From: Anoplopoma fimbria
Lineage: Eukaryota > Chordata > Actinopteri > Perciformes > Anoplopomatidae
Length of the DNA: 64,000 nucleotides
Reading direction: 5' to 3'
NCBI RefSeq assembly: GCF_027596085.1
Contig: NC_072449.1
Span: forward strand, 27,365,123-27,429,122
This document shows positions 39,731-49,800 of this stretch, piece by piece. Within the stretch, counting starts at the first letter, position 1, and each line of letters begins with the position of its first letter. The notes under the pieces were generated by a model. The model did not search any database, was not told the DNA's origin, and saw only the letters and a list, made by a program, of their open reading frames with translations. The position numbers were made by a program, and so were the translations under genes.

Positions 39731-39856
39731 CCACTTGAGTTATTTTGGCTCGGAGTCCAGCCCCTCTGGCTCTCCTTCTGCTGCTGTAACCCGAGCCAGG
39801 TGTTTCTAGCACAGCTGGCCCAGGTGAAGTGGGCTGACTCTCCTCATTGACTTCTT
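39731..39856 (-). CDS. candidate upstream exon of ppp1r13l
   Basis: A 126-bp segment lies between a strong acceptor (ctgttctttacag) and a strong donor (gtaagt). One frame is open throughout: EVNEESQPTSPGPAVLETPG, then SGYSSRRRARGAGLRAKITQ and V. It ends with one base (G) that joins the GA opening exon 33048-33110 to make a glycine codon, continuing [14 protein letters not shown]. Orientation and phase therefore fit an N-terminally extended ppp1r13l isoform. I do not recognise the peptide in mammalian iASPP, and no start codon was found further upstream. It could instead be 5' UTR or part of another gene. Confidence 0.45.
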
Positions 39857-40194
39857 CTGTAAAGAACAGGTAGCCTACAAGTTGCATGATTTACAACAGC
39901 TTCAGAACCCCCAGCAGAAAATAACCTCCTTTCGTGTACAGAAATCTAGGAAGGCTATTCATAAATGTTAAGATATAAATTATGAAATATTATATATATA
40001 TATATTTTTTTTTTCTGTCTGTAAATATTATATTTCAGTTATTGTGTTTTTCTACTGTTTTTATTGCTTATTTATAATACTTGTTTTTTTATTTTATTTT
40101 TATTTTTTATTTTTCATTTTTATTTTTATCTAGTCTTTCTTTACTATGTCTCTTGTGTGCACTTTAACTCTATGCTGCTGTAAGCCTGCAAATT

Positions 40195-40257
40195 TCCCCG
40201 CTGCGGGACTAATAAAGGATTATCTTATCTTATCTTATCTTATCTTATTTTATAGGC
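40195..40257 (+). mobile_element. 3' end of a non-LTR retrotransposon with (TTATC)n tail
   Basis: It reads aaatttccccgctgcgggac, then taataaagga, then tatct repeats. The ccccgctgcgggg-type hairpin just before ATAAAGG recurs at 45854 and, inverted, at 41440. It looks like a CR1/L2/Rex-type 3' terminus. Only the tail is present. Confidence 0.65.
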
Positions 40258-40397
40258 TACAGTTATATGACAAATGTTATATGGGTCAATGACGAATAAT
40301 GGATGTTATGCATATTTTTGTGTGGAACAATGTTGTTAAACAAGTCTCATTTGTTAAATTACTTTTCACATTTTTGAACTTCACTGGCAAAAAAAAA

Positions 40398-40772
40398 TGT
40401 CAGGTGGCGCAACTGAATATTTGATAAAATATATATAATTTCCTACCATTTTTTTAACTGAAATCTTTGGCAAGTATCCCTTAGAGTGCCTACAGTGCCT
40501 AACACATATCTATTTTGTGGATGTGGTTGTTTTTTTAAATAATTTAAGATCATTGCATTCTTTTGGCCAGGTTTTTGGTATCTTAAGCATCTGATTTTAC
40601 ATTTAAAATGATAAAAATAATGATACAAATATACAAATAAATACATGCAATACAATAGTTATTAACATTATAGTTATCAACTCTTTGGTCACTTAAATCT
40701 ATTATTTATTGCTCTAAATTAATGTTTTTTCTGGTTGCACCACCTGACCTTTACCAGTTGTGCCACCTGACA
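40398..40772. mobile_element. candidate MITE with 18-bp terminal inverted repeats
   Basis: The left end tgtcaggtggcgcaactg and the right end cagttgtgccacctgaca are inverted copies with one mismatch. The body is 375 bp and AT-rich, with another caccacctgacc copy near the right end. No target duplication is clear. Confidence 0.55.
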
Positions 40773-41213
40773 ACATGAATAATGACAGGATTATGGCTGA
40801 ATAATTGCCTTTTTACTTCAAATAAGATAGATAATGCAAGTCAAAAGTCTCTATTGAAGTTATGTAAGTAGTAAATATATCATAGTATCATAGTAATCAT
40901 TTTCAGTTCATAGCAACTAGAATATGTTATAGTGCAATGGATTGATTAGATGGACGGACTGCAATGGATTGTGATTGAGCAACAATTAAGTCTTATTTTG
41001 ATATATTCATAAAGAAAGACCAGCTCAAGACAATTGAAAACAACTCATTTAAAATGACTTAAATTCATAAAATCAAATGTATTAACATTACATTACATAC
41101 CATTAAATTATATGCATAGCAGCTGGAATGCAACACTAGTACAAACTAAATACATCAATACTTAGTCGAAACTTATTTAAAAAAACACTTGAATGACTTT
41201 TGAACAAGTGACA

Positions 41214-41284
41214 AAATATTTCAAAACATTTTGAACCTTTAAGGTATGTTGACCTCACATGGTTCAAAATGTTTTGAAATATTT
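41214..41284. repeat. perfect 24-bp inverted repeat with 23-nt loop
   Basis: Arm 41214-41237 (ending cattttgaacc) is the exact reverse complement of 41261-41284 (beginning ggttcaaaatg). Confidence 0.88.
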
Positions 41285-41429
41285 GGTGTACAGTATTTTC
41301 AGGCCCCAGTCATGAGTGAGCCGTGTGTGTTGTGAATTAAGAGGCTCTGAGATCACATGGAACTCCTCCTCGTGTGATAAGAAATGAATTATTAAAAACC
41401 TGAAAGGTCTGACTACTGTATACTTTATT

Positions 41430-41485
41430 ATTATTATATTCCTTTATTGATCCCCATGGGGGAAATTCAAGTGTTGCAGCAGCTC
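41430..41485 (-). mobile_element. inverted 3' end of a non-LTR retrotransposon
   Basis: On the minus strand it reads ttgaatttcccccatgggga, then tcaataaagg, then an ATA/ATT-rich tail. This is the same architecture as the ends at 40.2 and 45.9 kb, in opposite orientation. Confidence 0.6.
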
Positions 41486-41792
41486 AACTACACAGACACA
41501 GACAATAAATACACATACTATACAACTACACAGACAATAAATACACAGACAATACACATACTATACAACTACACAGACAATAAATACACATACTATACAA
41601 CTACACAGACAATAAATACACATACTATACAACTACACAGACAATAAATACACATACTATACAACTACACAGACAATAAATACACATACTATACAACTAC
41701 ACAGACAATAAATACACATACTATACAACTACACAGACAATAAATACACATACTATACAACTACACAGACAATAAATACACATACTATACAA
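41486..41792. repeat. 32-bp minisatellite, about nine units
   Basis: The unit contains acacagacaataaataca followed by catactatacaact. Most copies are identical and one has a short internal insertion. It abuts the retrotransposon end at 41430-41485, so it probably expanded from that element's internal sequence. Confidence 0.95.
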
Positions 41793-42102
41793 GTAAGAAC
41801 TAAGTGTCTAAGTTTTCTAGACGTGCATAAATTCACGTTATTTAAAGGGCAAGTCAATGAATAAAGCTTTTGCCTAGTTGCTTGCACACGTGAGCAGGTG
41901 GGCATATACCAAGGGATAAATAAATTATTTAAAAAGAAAGAAAAATGAAAAATGTATTTTAAAAAATGCTTTATTTGTTTTTGTTTGCATTTCATTTGAT
42001 ATATTTTTTTATAAACAATACTTTGGGGGAATTTGAAAAGTTGCTAAGGTAACTAAAAGTGTTATATATGAGAATAACATTACTGTTTATGTTCTGAACC
42101 GC

Positions 42103-42129
42103 TGACGTCATAAACACGTGGGCGGAAGT
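42103..42129 (+). promoter_or_regulatory. opa3: opa3 promoter-proximal sites
   Basis: A palindromic CRE (tgacgtca, 42103-42110), a CACGTG E-box (42115-42120) and an ETS-type site (cggaagt) lie within 75 bp upstream of the start codon. This arrangement is typical of housekeeping mitochondrial genes. Factor binding is inferred from motif matches only. Confidence 0.55.
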
Positions 42130-42174
42130 GACCTATTCTATACCGAAGCGCTTGTCAAGCGTGTCTCCGCCAAG

Positions 42175-44158
42175 ATGGTTGTCGGTGCCTTCCCTATCGC
42201 CAAGCTCCTCTACCTCGGAGTGAGGCAGATGAGCAAGCCTGTGGCGAACCGAATAAAAGCGGGAGCCCGGAGGAGCGAGTTCTTTAAGACATACATCTGT
42301 CTGCCGCCGGCACAGAGTGAGTAACCGAGCTAAAGGCTAGCTATGACCGCTAGACTGCAGCGTCAGACACCCGAGCGACAACCAATCAGATTGTAGTAGC
42401 CGAGAGCGCTTACCCAATCATTTAAATGGGTTTACCTCGTCGACCAATCACAGCCAGGCAAGCTCGAAGGGGGCGGGCTTTGTGTGTCATTGAACAGGTT
42501 GTATGTAGTAGCCTTTAGCTTTTGCCAGAACAGGACAGCAGTCCGAATGGCTTTTAACTCACAATATGAAAAGATTTTTGACATGCCTATGCGTCCTGTC
42601 GTTTTAGTCACATTTGACAGATCAGTTTTACTAAACACTGCCAAAAACACTTCATGTGTTTTTCAGAAAACTTGTGTCAAAAGCATTCATTTTCAAAACA
42701 TTTACATTACATTACATTACATTACATTATATATTACATTACATTACATTACATTACAGTCATTTAGCAGACGCTTTTATCCAAAGCGACTTACAGGAAG
42801 TGTATTCAACATAGGTATTCAAGAGAACTACTAGTCACCAGAAGTCATCAGTGCATCTCCTTTCTTAAACAAGCATCTTAAAGCATAAACCAGAGCAAAA
42901 GTATAGTGCAGAGGCAAATTACTACGAAAACAATAATTGCAACAGACTAATACGAATATAATAAGTGCTACAAACCACTACGAATAGGATAAGTGCAGTA
43001 AACGAATACGAATTCAATAAGTGCAGCGAACTGATACAAATACAGTAAATGCAACAACTAATATGAATGCAATAAGTGCTACGAGGAAGGCTCAGGTAGT
43101 ACTTCTTGAAGAGAAGTTTACGTTTACAAAATGAAACAGAGAAACCACACAGAGAATAAGACACAATAGCACATTAAGATTTTAATCTTTGTTAGAAAAA
43201 TAAAAAGAGAAACACTGGGTGTGATCTCATCCAGGATTGACTGAGCGCTTTGTCAGTCAAACGTGGACAATGGCATCTAAATGCCACTAAGGCACTGAAT
43301 ATTAGGACATAGTATTTTTATACCCATAAAATTACATATTATATTTGCTATTCTATTGGATTGCTGTTTTTTACATCACTGTATTATACTAACTATTATG
43401 TTATACGATATTACTACCTTTCACCTTTTATTATGTGATAATTTGCCATTTTATACTTTACAATATTATGTTGATGTTAAAGATCTTTTGCATCATCAAT
43501 AACCGTCTCCAATGCTCCTGTGTTGTTGTGTTTTTTTCTTATACAAGTGGTATATACCTCTTACTATTTATTTATTTACTTTCTCTATTCATCTTCATTG
43601 CCCTATCATATCTTATCTGTTCTTATCTCATCACATCGCATCTTATCCTGGGTTAGTTCATAGCTGGTGGTGGTTGTTAGGGGCTTTGCCTCAGTTGCAG
43701 ACTTTAAAATGTTCCCTGACTTATTTGTACACCAACAAACTGTGCTTAAGAGGTTTAGTTTAGTTTTGCTCAAAGCTCATTTCTTCTTGAAAATCTAACT
43801 GAAACTGTGTATGCTCTCTGTCCTCACAGTTTACCACTGGGTTGAGATGAGAACGAAGATGCGGATAATGGGCTTTCGGGGCTCCACCATCAAGCCACTG
43901 AATGAGGAGGCAGCTGCAGAGCTGGGTGCGGAGTTGCTGGGAGAGGCGATCATCTTCGTCATTGGTACTGGATGTATGGTGCTGGAGTACAGCAGGCAGG
44001 CGGCCAACTCTCGCCGCAAAGAAGAGGAGCAGAGCGAGACCATCACAAGCCTACAGACTCAACTAGGAGAACTAACACTTACCACAGAGATTCTAGATGC
44101 TCAGCTGAGAGAGATCAATAGGCTACTGCTGTCCTATCCTGTTCCTACCAAAAAGTGA
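42175..44158 (+). CDS. opa3: OPA3 outer mitochondrial membrane lipid metabolism regulator
   Basis: Two exons, 42175-42316 (donor gtgagt) and 43830-44158 (acceptor tcctcacag), join as A|TT. They encode 156 residues (human 179, the main shortfall being at the C-terminus). The start [20 protein letters not shown] and the motifs [33 protein letters not shown] and [16 protein letters not shown] are diagnostic of the OPA3 family. The N-terminus is a mitochondrial targeting segment. A hydrophobic stretch ([14 protein letters not shown]) precedes a C-terminal coiled coil (about residues 110-150). OPA3 is a mitochondrial membrane protein linked in humans to optic atrophy and 3-methylglutaconic aciduria. 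The open frame extends upstream of the ATG without a stop but has no ATG, so this start is preferred. The intron holds a fish repeat (42.7-43.1 kb). Confidence 0.97.
42700..43110. repeat. (ACATT)n and teleost interspersed repeat in the opa3 intron
   Basis: A run of ACATT pentamers (about 42701-42758) leads into catttagcagacgctttta, then tccaaagcgacttaca, a sequence found widely in fish genomes. It is followed by degenerate 30-40 bp units built around ataagtgc and actacgaata. The family name is uncertain. Confidence 0.65.
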
Positions 44159-44778
44159 TGAAATTAGCCGTGTCTGTTGGTCTGTGTGTGAAAGAACAAG
44201 AGTGCACACACAGAGTACTGCCATATGTGCAGATTGATAATGACCCCGCTTCACACACAGCCCATTAAGTTGGCTGGAACAGGTGCTTATATAATATATC
44301 AGTGCGCTGTGGATTTGGGAGCTGTCATTAACTCATGTTTAAACTGAGCAACCAGTTGGTAAGGGGGATTGCTATGATATTCATAGTTTATGTCTAAGGT
44401 TGATCTTGCATGTTCATTATAAATTTGACTGTATATAAGGATTTATAATTTAATGGCAAATTGAAGTTAATATATTTTACAACAGCTTCAGCATAATGAT
44501 TGGTCTTTATATTCCAGTGATCCTTATTGACCTTAATCACTTGGGAGAGACTCTAGCTTATATGATGATAATAATTTGCATAAATGAGCAACATTTTGTG
44601 CGCTTGATTGATGGCCAAACATGGACAAAAACACAAACAAACACCAGATCACATTGGGTTATTCTTATGTGCCTGCCCCTACAGTTTCATTGACATGTCA
44701 TGTTATAATTACACTGTAAATCTCCTTTATGGTTCATTTACATTAGATGTGATGACAACTGTAATCATAAAGGTGTGA

Positions 44779-44784
44779 AATAAA
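44779..44784 (+). promoter_or_regulatory. opa3: candidate poly(A) signal of opa3
   Basis: AATAAA about 620 bp past the stop codon, in gaaataaaatgg. Confidence 0.5.
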
Positions 44785-45210
44785 ATGGTAAGCAGTCTGT
44801 TAATAGAGTTTTTGTCACTTAACACAAAAGTGTACACTGAAAAAAAGTACTCAATGTAGAAAAATGTCCCATGTGACTACTACTATTATTTCAATAGCTT
44901 ATTATTACTTGCAGTAATGCTAAAGCAGGGTTTTACTGTTGACACTTTTTTTTACTATTATGTATATGATTGAAAATAGTGACAATTCACGTCACAATTA
45001 CTTAGAGCCCAAAGTAACAACTTCCCAATGTTTGTTTTGACTAAACCTAAAAAAATAGAAAAAAAAATTAAATAAAAGGATCAAACTTTTATCAAAAATA
45101 GTTGCCGATTCATTTTCTGTCAATCAATTAATCGACTTATTGTTTCAGCCGCACTTATTATTACTGTATATTATATTATATATATTATTAATGTGTAAAT
45201 TAACAAAAAT

Positions 45211-45539
45211 GGGCTGCACGTTGGTGTAGTGGCTAGCACTGTCGCCTCACAGCAAGAGGGGCCCGAACCCTCTGTGGAGTTTGCATGTTCTCCCGTGTCA
45301 GCGTGGGTTCTCTCTGGGTTCTCCGGCTTCCTCCCACAGGCCAAAGACATGCAGCTTAGATTAATTGATGACTCTAAATTGCCCATAGGTGTGGATGTGA
45401 GCGTGACTGGTTGTCTGTCTCTATGTCAGCCCTGCGATAGTCTGTCCAGGGTGAACCCTGCCTTCGCCCAATGACAGCTGGGATCGGCTCCAGCACCCCG
45501 TGACCCTTAACAGGATAAGCGGTTACGGAAAATGAATTA
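45211..45539 (+). mobile_element. SINE-like element with tRNA-like head
   Basis: It begins gggctgcacgttggtgtagt with an A-box-like tggtgtagtggctag and a degenerate B box (gcccgaaccct). It continues gtttgcatgttctcc, ttcctcccacaggcc, ctctaaattgcccataggtg and ggataagcggttac, a very common fish repeat. Flanks aattaacaaaaa (45198-45209) and aatttacaaaag (45543-45554) match at 10 of 12 positions, fitting a target duplication. Confidence 0.75.
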
Positions 45540-45853
45540 ATTAATTTACAAAAGCTGTCAAATTATTATAGTGCAGTTAGAAAAATACATTATTTCCTTC
45601 CTACTTTAACATAAGTAAAAGATCTTAGTATTTTTTCCACCACTGCCACAGAGTATACATAGGCCTACTTTATTCCAAGTACAAGTCATGCATTAAAGAG
45701 GTTACTGAAGTAATGGCACAAAAGATTAGAATCAAAATATAGGCCTACTTAAATTACTTAAACTTAAAGTTATTGTTATGCAGAATGGCCCATTTCAGAA
45801 CAATATGTATTATACTATTCGAATATAATTATTGATGTAATAATAATTAATAA

Positions 45854-45886
45854 TAATTTCCCCATTGTGGGACTAATAAAGGCTTA

Positions 45887-45965
<79 letters not shown>
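45854..45965 (+). mobile_element. 3' end of a non-LTR retrotransposon with (TTA)n tail
   Basis: aatttccccattgtgggact, then aataaaggcttaa, matches the 40.2-kb end closely. It is followed by about 26 TTA/ATT triplets to 45965. Confidence 0.7.
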
Positions 45966-45967
<2 letters not shown>

Positions 45968-46003
45968 ATGTGTGGGCCAGAGTGAAGCGGGTAGGTTTAC
46001 GAC

Positions 46004-46270
46004 ACTACACTACCCAGAATTCCTGAAACGTAAATACCGCGTCACGTCCCACTTTGGACTGTTCCAAGTGCACGACGAGCAACATAAACGCGAACTAAGC
46101 CAATATGTTCCCCTCACTTTCGGCGATTACAATAAGACTAATTTTTACAAACTAACGTGTTTTTTTTTTTACTAGACACAGCACACCCACACCGGTGCTT
46201 AAATAGTAGTAGAATAGACCTGTAGATATGCGCCGGTCTGGTTGACTTCCGGTGGTCGGTGACGTTCTGG
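46004..46270 (+). promoter_or_regulatory. hnrnpul1: probable hnrnpul1 promoter
   Basis: actacactacccagaattcc (46004-46023) resembles the ZNF143/SBF element (ACTACAATTCCCAGAATGC-like). ETS-type cttccgg/tttccgg cores occur near 46246-46275. CpG density is raised relative to surrounding sequence. There is no TATA box at the expected place. Function is inferred. Confidence 0.45.
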
Positions 46271-46346
46271 TTTCCGGCCCACAGAGGGCAGCAGCGACGC
46301 TTTACGTCTTTTATCCCGACTGACCGCGCAACTCGCCTGAAACAAG
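46260..46346 (+). other. hnrnpul1: candidate non-coding first exon of hnrnpul1
   Basis: A donor aag|gtaggc at 46346-46347 pairs with the acceptor cctgttttctag ending at 46832. The 34 bp that follow (46833-46866) lead straight to the start codon. The left border of this exon is a guess. Confidence 0.45.
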
Positions 46347-46504
46347 GTAGGCCTCAATCTTATTTTTGCATCATAACCAAAAGTATACATTGAGAAAACT
46401 ATGCATTAGCTGCAGCACTAACTTGCACATGATATAAAACGCATGCATCTCTCTCCGTTTCAAAGTTAGAGGTAGTTGAGCCGGTGTTGCTCCTCTGCAT
46501 CGGT

Positions 46505-46538
46505 TCGTTAGCTAGCCTAGCGCTAGGCTAGCTAACGA
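46505..46538. repeat. perfect 34-bp palindrome in hnrnpul1 intron 1
   Basis: The sequence from tcgttagctagcctagc to its exact reverse complement has no spacer. The centre lies between 46521 and 46522. Confidence 0.93.
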
Positions 46539-46866
46539 CATTAGCCACAAAGCCGCAACTCTGAGCCAATAACAAATAGTCCAATGCTATTTCCCCACTT
46601 TCAAACAACTATTAAAAGACGTGCAGCTATACACCAAGGTCACGTCGTGTTCAGATAAGAGTGGAACCGGGTGAAATGTGCAGCACGGTTATAAACCAGC
46701 CGAGCTAGCCGAGCTAATCTAACCTGTGTGGCTGTGCACTCTGGCGCCATCAGCTACCGATTTGAAAGTTGAACACCATGTTGTGGGGCTGTAACGCCGC
46801 TCAATGTTTACTTTTTTTCCCCTGTTTTCTAGTAAACAAACTAAGACAACCAACAACTGAGACACA

Positions 46867-49800
46867 ATGAGTATGGACGTGAAGAAACTGAAAGTCAACG
46901 AGCTAAAAGAGGAGCTCCAGCGCCGCGGCCTGGACACCAAAGGCCTGAAGGCAGACCTGGTGGAGAGGCTGAAAGCCGCGCTGGAGACCGACGCTCAGGC
47001 TGATGGCTCGGACCAAGGCGAGCAGGACGATGAATTCTGCCAGGACTTGCAAAAAAACGAAGAGGATGGAGATGGAGATGTAGAGGATGATGAACAAGAG
47101 CAACTGGGTAAGCCCCATTGATGTTGTGTCTGTACACAGTTCTCCTGTAAATGATTAGAAGACTAGATCTTACTTAATTGATATGATATAGAGTGGTCAG
47201 TAAGGGGTAGATATGAATATCCTAGTAATACACAATATCATCTGAAAGTAAGGGATATACTAGGATGCATTCAGTATCAATAGTAGCAACGTGTGAAGCA
47301 GTTACAGTAGGCGGTGCTGGTGTAATTAAAAGTTATGCTACTAGTAAGACATTTATACAGAATGACCAGCAGGAGGTATGATATGGCCAGTAAGTGTGAG
47401 GCAGAGAAAGTTCTTGTGCAGGTTTGGTATTTAAACATAAGAGTGGTTGTTCGTTGTCTTCCATCTAAATATTATTTTTTAAATTAAGCTTAATTAAAAC
47501 AATGATTTCTCTCAATGTTATGCCTGATTTCGAGTTAAGTACACTCTTAATATAAACATTAACTTGCAACAGAGGCATCTTTTAGATGAATTCTTTTTGA
47601 GGAAGCTTATTCAACCCAGTGCATACAATCCCTTTGTTCTGACCGTGACTTTGAAAACATAAGTGCCTACTTATAGTGTGTACGATTTCCCCTTCTGTGT
47701 ATTAAAGAGGACAAAGTGAACTTGCAGATGAGAAATCAAACTTTAAAAAAGTATGATTTCTCAAACTGTTTTGAGAAATCAAACTTTCTCAAAAAGTTTT
47801 AAATCCAACTTTAATAAAAATAAAATCATTCAAGTTCTAATTTTGCGAGTTCATGCTTTTCTGTTCTTACAAGCCTAAAAGTTTTGGTTCTCCTTTTTCC
47901 AGATGCAGAAGTAGCTGAGGACAATGATGTAGGTGAAGGCGCTAATGATGTAGGTGAAGGCGCTAATGATGAAGGCGATAATGATGAAGATGAAGGCGAT
48001 AACGATGAAGGTAATGACGATGGTGAAGATGGTGCCCCTCAAGACGAAGTTCCTCAGGAGGAAGATGATGCCCCTCAGGAGGAAGATGATGCCCCTCAAG
48101 AGGAAGATGAGGGTCGAGATTCAGGTGGTTACTACGAGGACGAGGAGGCAGAAGGCGAGCCTTATGAGAGTCGTCCAACTTCGGACTCGGGTCACAGCAT
48201 ACCTGACTTCACAGCAGATGTCGATGTACAGAAATCCAACATGTCAGAGGAACAGGCCAAGCCTGTGCCAGAGCCAATGGAGAAAGAAGAGAACAAACCA
48301 GGTGATTTGCAGCAGTTTTTTTTAAGCAAGAAATGCAATATAAAACCTGAAGGCCTATAGATTAAGTGGTTTGGTCCACAGATACATTTTATACAATGTT
48401 GTAAAGTCACGTAGACTTTCGATTATTTTATAAAATATCACCATGATTACGTGGCTATCTCATGACGTGTTCACTGCCAGAGTAGGGAAGATATAAATAT
48501 AGTTGAAAGAGATAAACTCTGCAGACACAGCAAAGTTTACTAGTATTTAATAGTGACACACACCAATTTATCAGTTAAACGACTTACTGGTTAGTATTAT
48601 ACGCTGTATTTTGAGTGGTATTTACTTCCCTCTGTGGCAGCCTCTTCATCCAAATTGTCAAGATGGTGTTTCTAAAGGATTGCAGCAGCACTGTGACTTA
48701 ACGTTTTGGTGGTTTATAATATTGCATTTTTATGACCCTGTCAGGGAAGTCTGCGTTCCACCATAGTTAGCAGTGGTGTACATGTTTTGTCCGGCCCAAG
48801 TTAAAGGCATGAGAGGAACAGAATCATAGGATCATCTCTCTACTCAATTGCCAGAAGAAGTGCTTTAAAACACTTAAAATATGAGTCATTTCAAAGCTGT
48901 GCATTTTGACCAAGCCTGGTTCTACAGCGGTAACACTGAATGTGTAGCTCACTCTACTGCTGGGTGATGAAAGTATATCAAATGTCATTATTTTGACCAA
49001 ATACTTTAATATTGATACTGCAAGGGCATTGTTGGGTTCACTTTTGGTCCTTGCAATAAATATTTACACAATGTTTTTTTTTATTTTTTATAAAGAAGCA
49101 TTAGTAATGAACATATAATGGCAAAGTGGGTAAAGACAACAAAAGCTAGAAAAGACAACACTGCCATATTAACATATCCAAAATCTAGCATGATATCTAA
49201 TCTCAAATCATGATATTTATATTTTATCAATATATTGCCCAGCCCTCGCTTACTGTCATTGTTCATTTATCATTTTAGAAATTAAAGTTGAGGTCAAAAT
49301 GGAAGACGACCATGGAGCTGATGAAGACACACGGCAGGATAGCAATGCTTCAGAACATCAGGACGGCCAAGATGGCGCAAGTCAGGCTGAGCAAATCAAA
49401 GTGGAATCTGATAGAAGTGGACAATACGGCCGCAAGAGAACATATGAGGAGAGCAGGAGCTACAGCTACTATGAGCACCGTGAGGAGAAGAGGTATGATC
49501 ATCCTAAAAATGTTTTATTTTCGGTTTGGCTTCTAGCAGGTAGAACAATACAGTACTGGTGTAGCACAACAGTAGAATGAGGGAAATGTTGTGTCTTTGA
49601 CTGGTCTGGTTTATAAGAGTTTTGTCAATGAAAGTGGCTGTAAAGGCTCTTAACTTCATACTATGCTTATGTTTGACAGATCCCGCACACCACAGCCCCC
49701 TGCTGAGGACGAGGAAGAAAACATAGATGACACTCTTGTAACAATTGATACGTGTAAGTAAGAGGATAAACTCTCTGCCTTTTTTTTTTTTTTTTTTAAG

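Larger units (their letters stand above)
39857..42100. other. region between the candidate ppp1r13l exon and the opa3 promoter
   Basis: No coding sequence was found. It holds a retrotransposon 3' end (40195-40257), a TIR-bounded element (40398-40772), a 24-bp hairpin (41214-41284), an inverted retrotransposon tail (41430-41485) and a 32-bp minisatellite (41486-41792). The rest is AT-rich. Confidence 0.6.

Noticed and set aside
42118..42174. In-frame upstream extension of opa3
   Set aside because: It opens with GTG, not ATG. The family start MVVGAFP at 42175 fits the known N-terminus.
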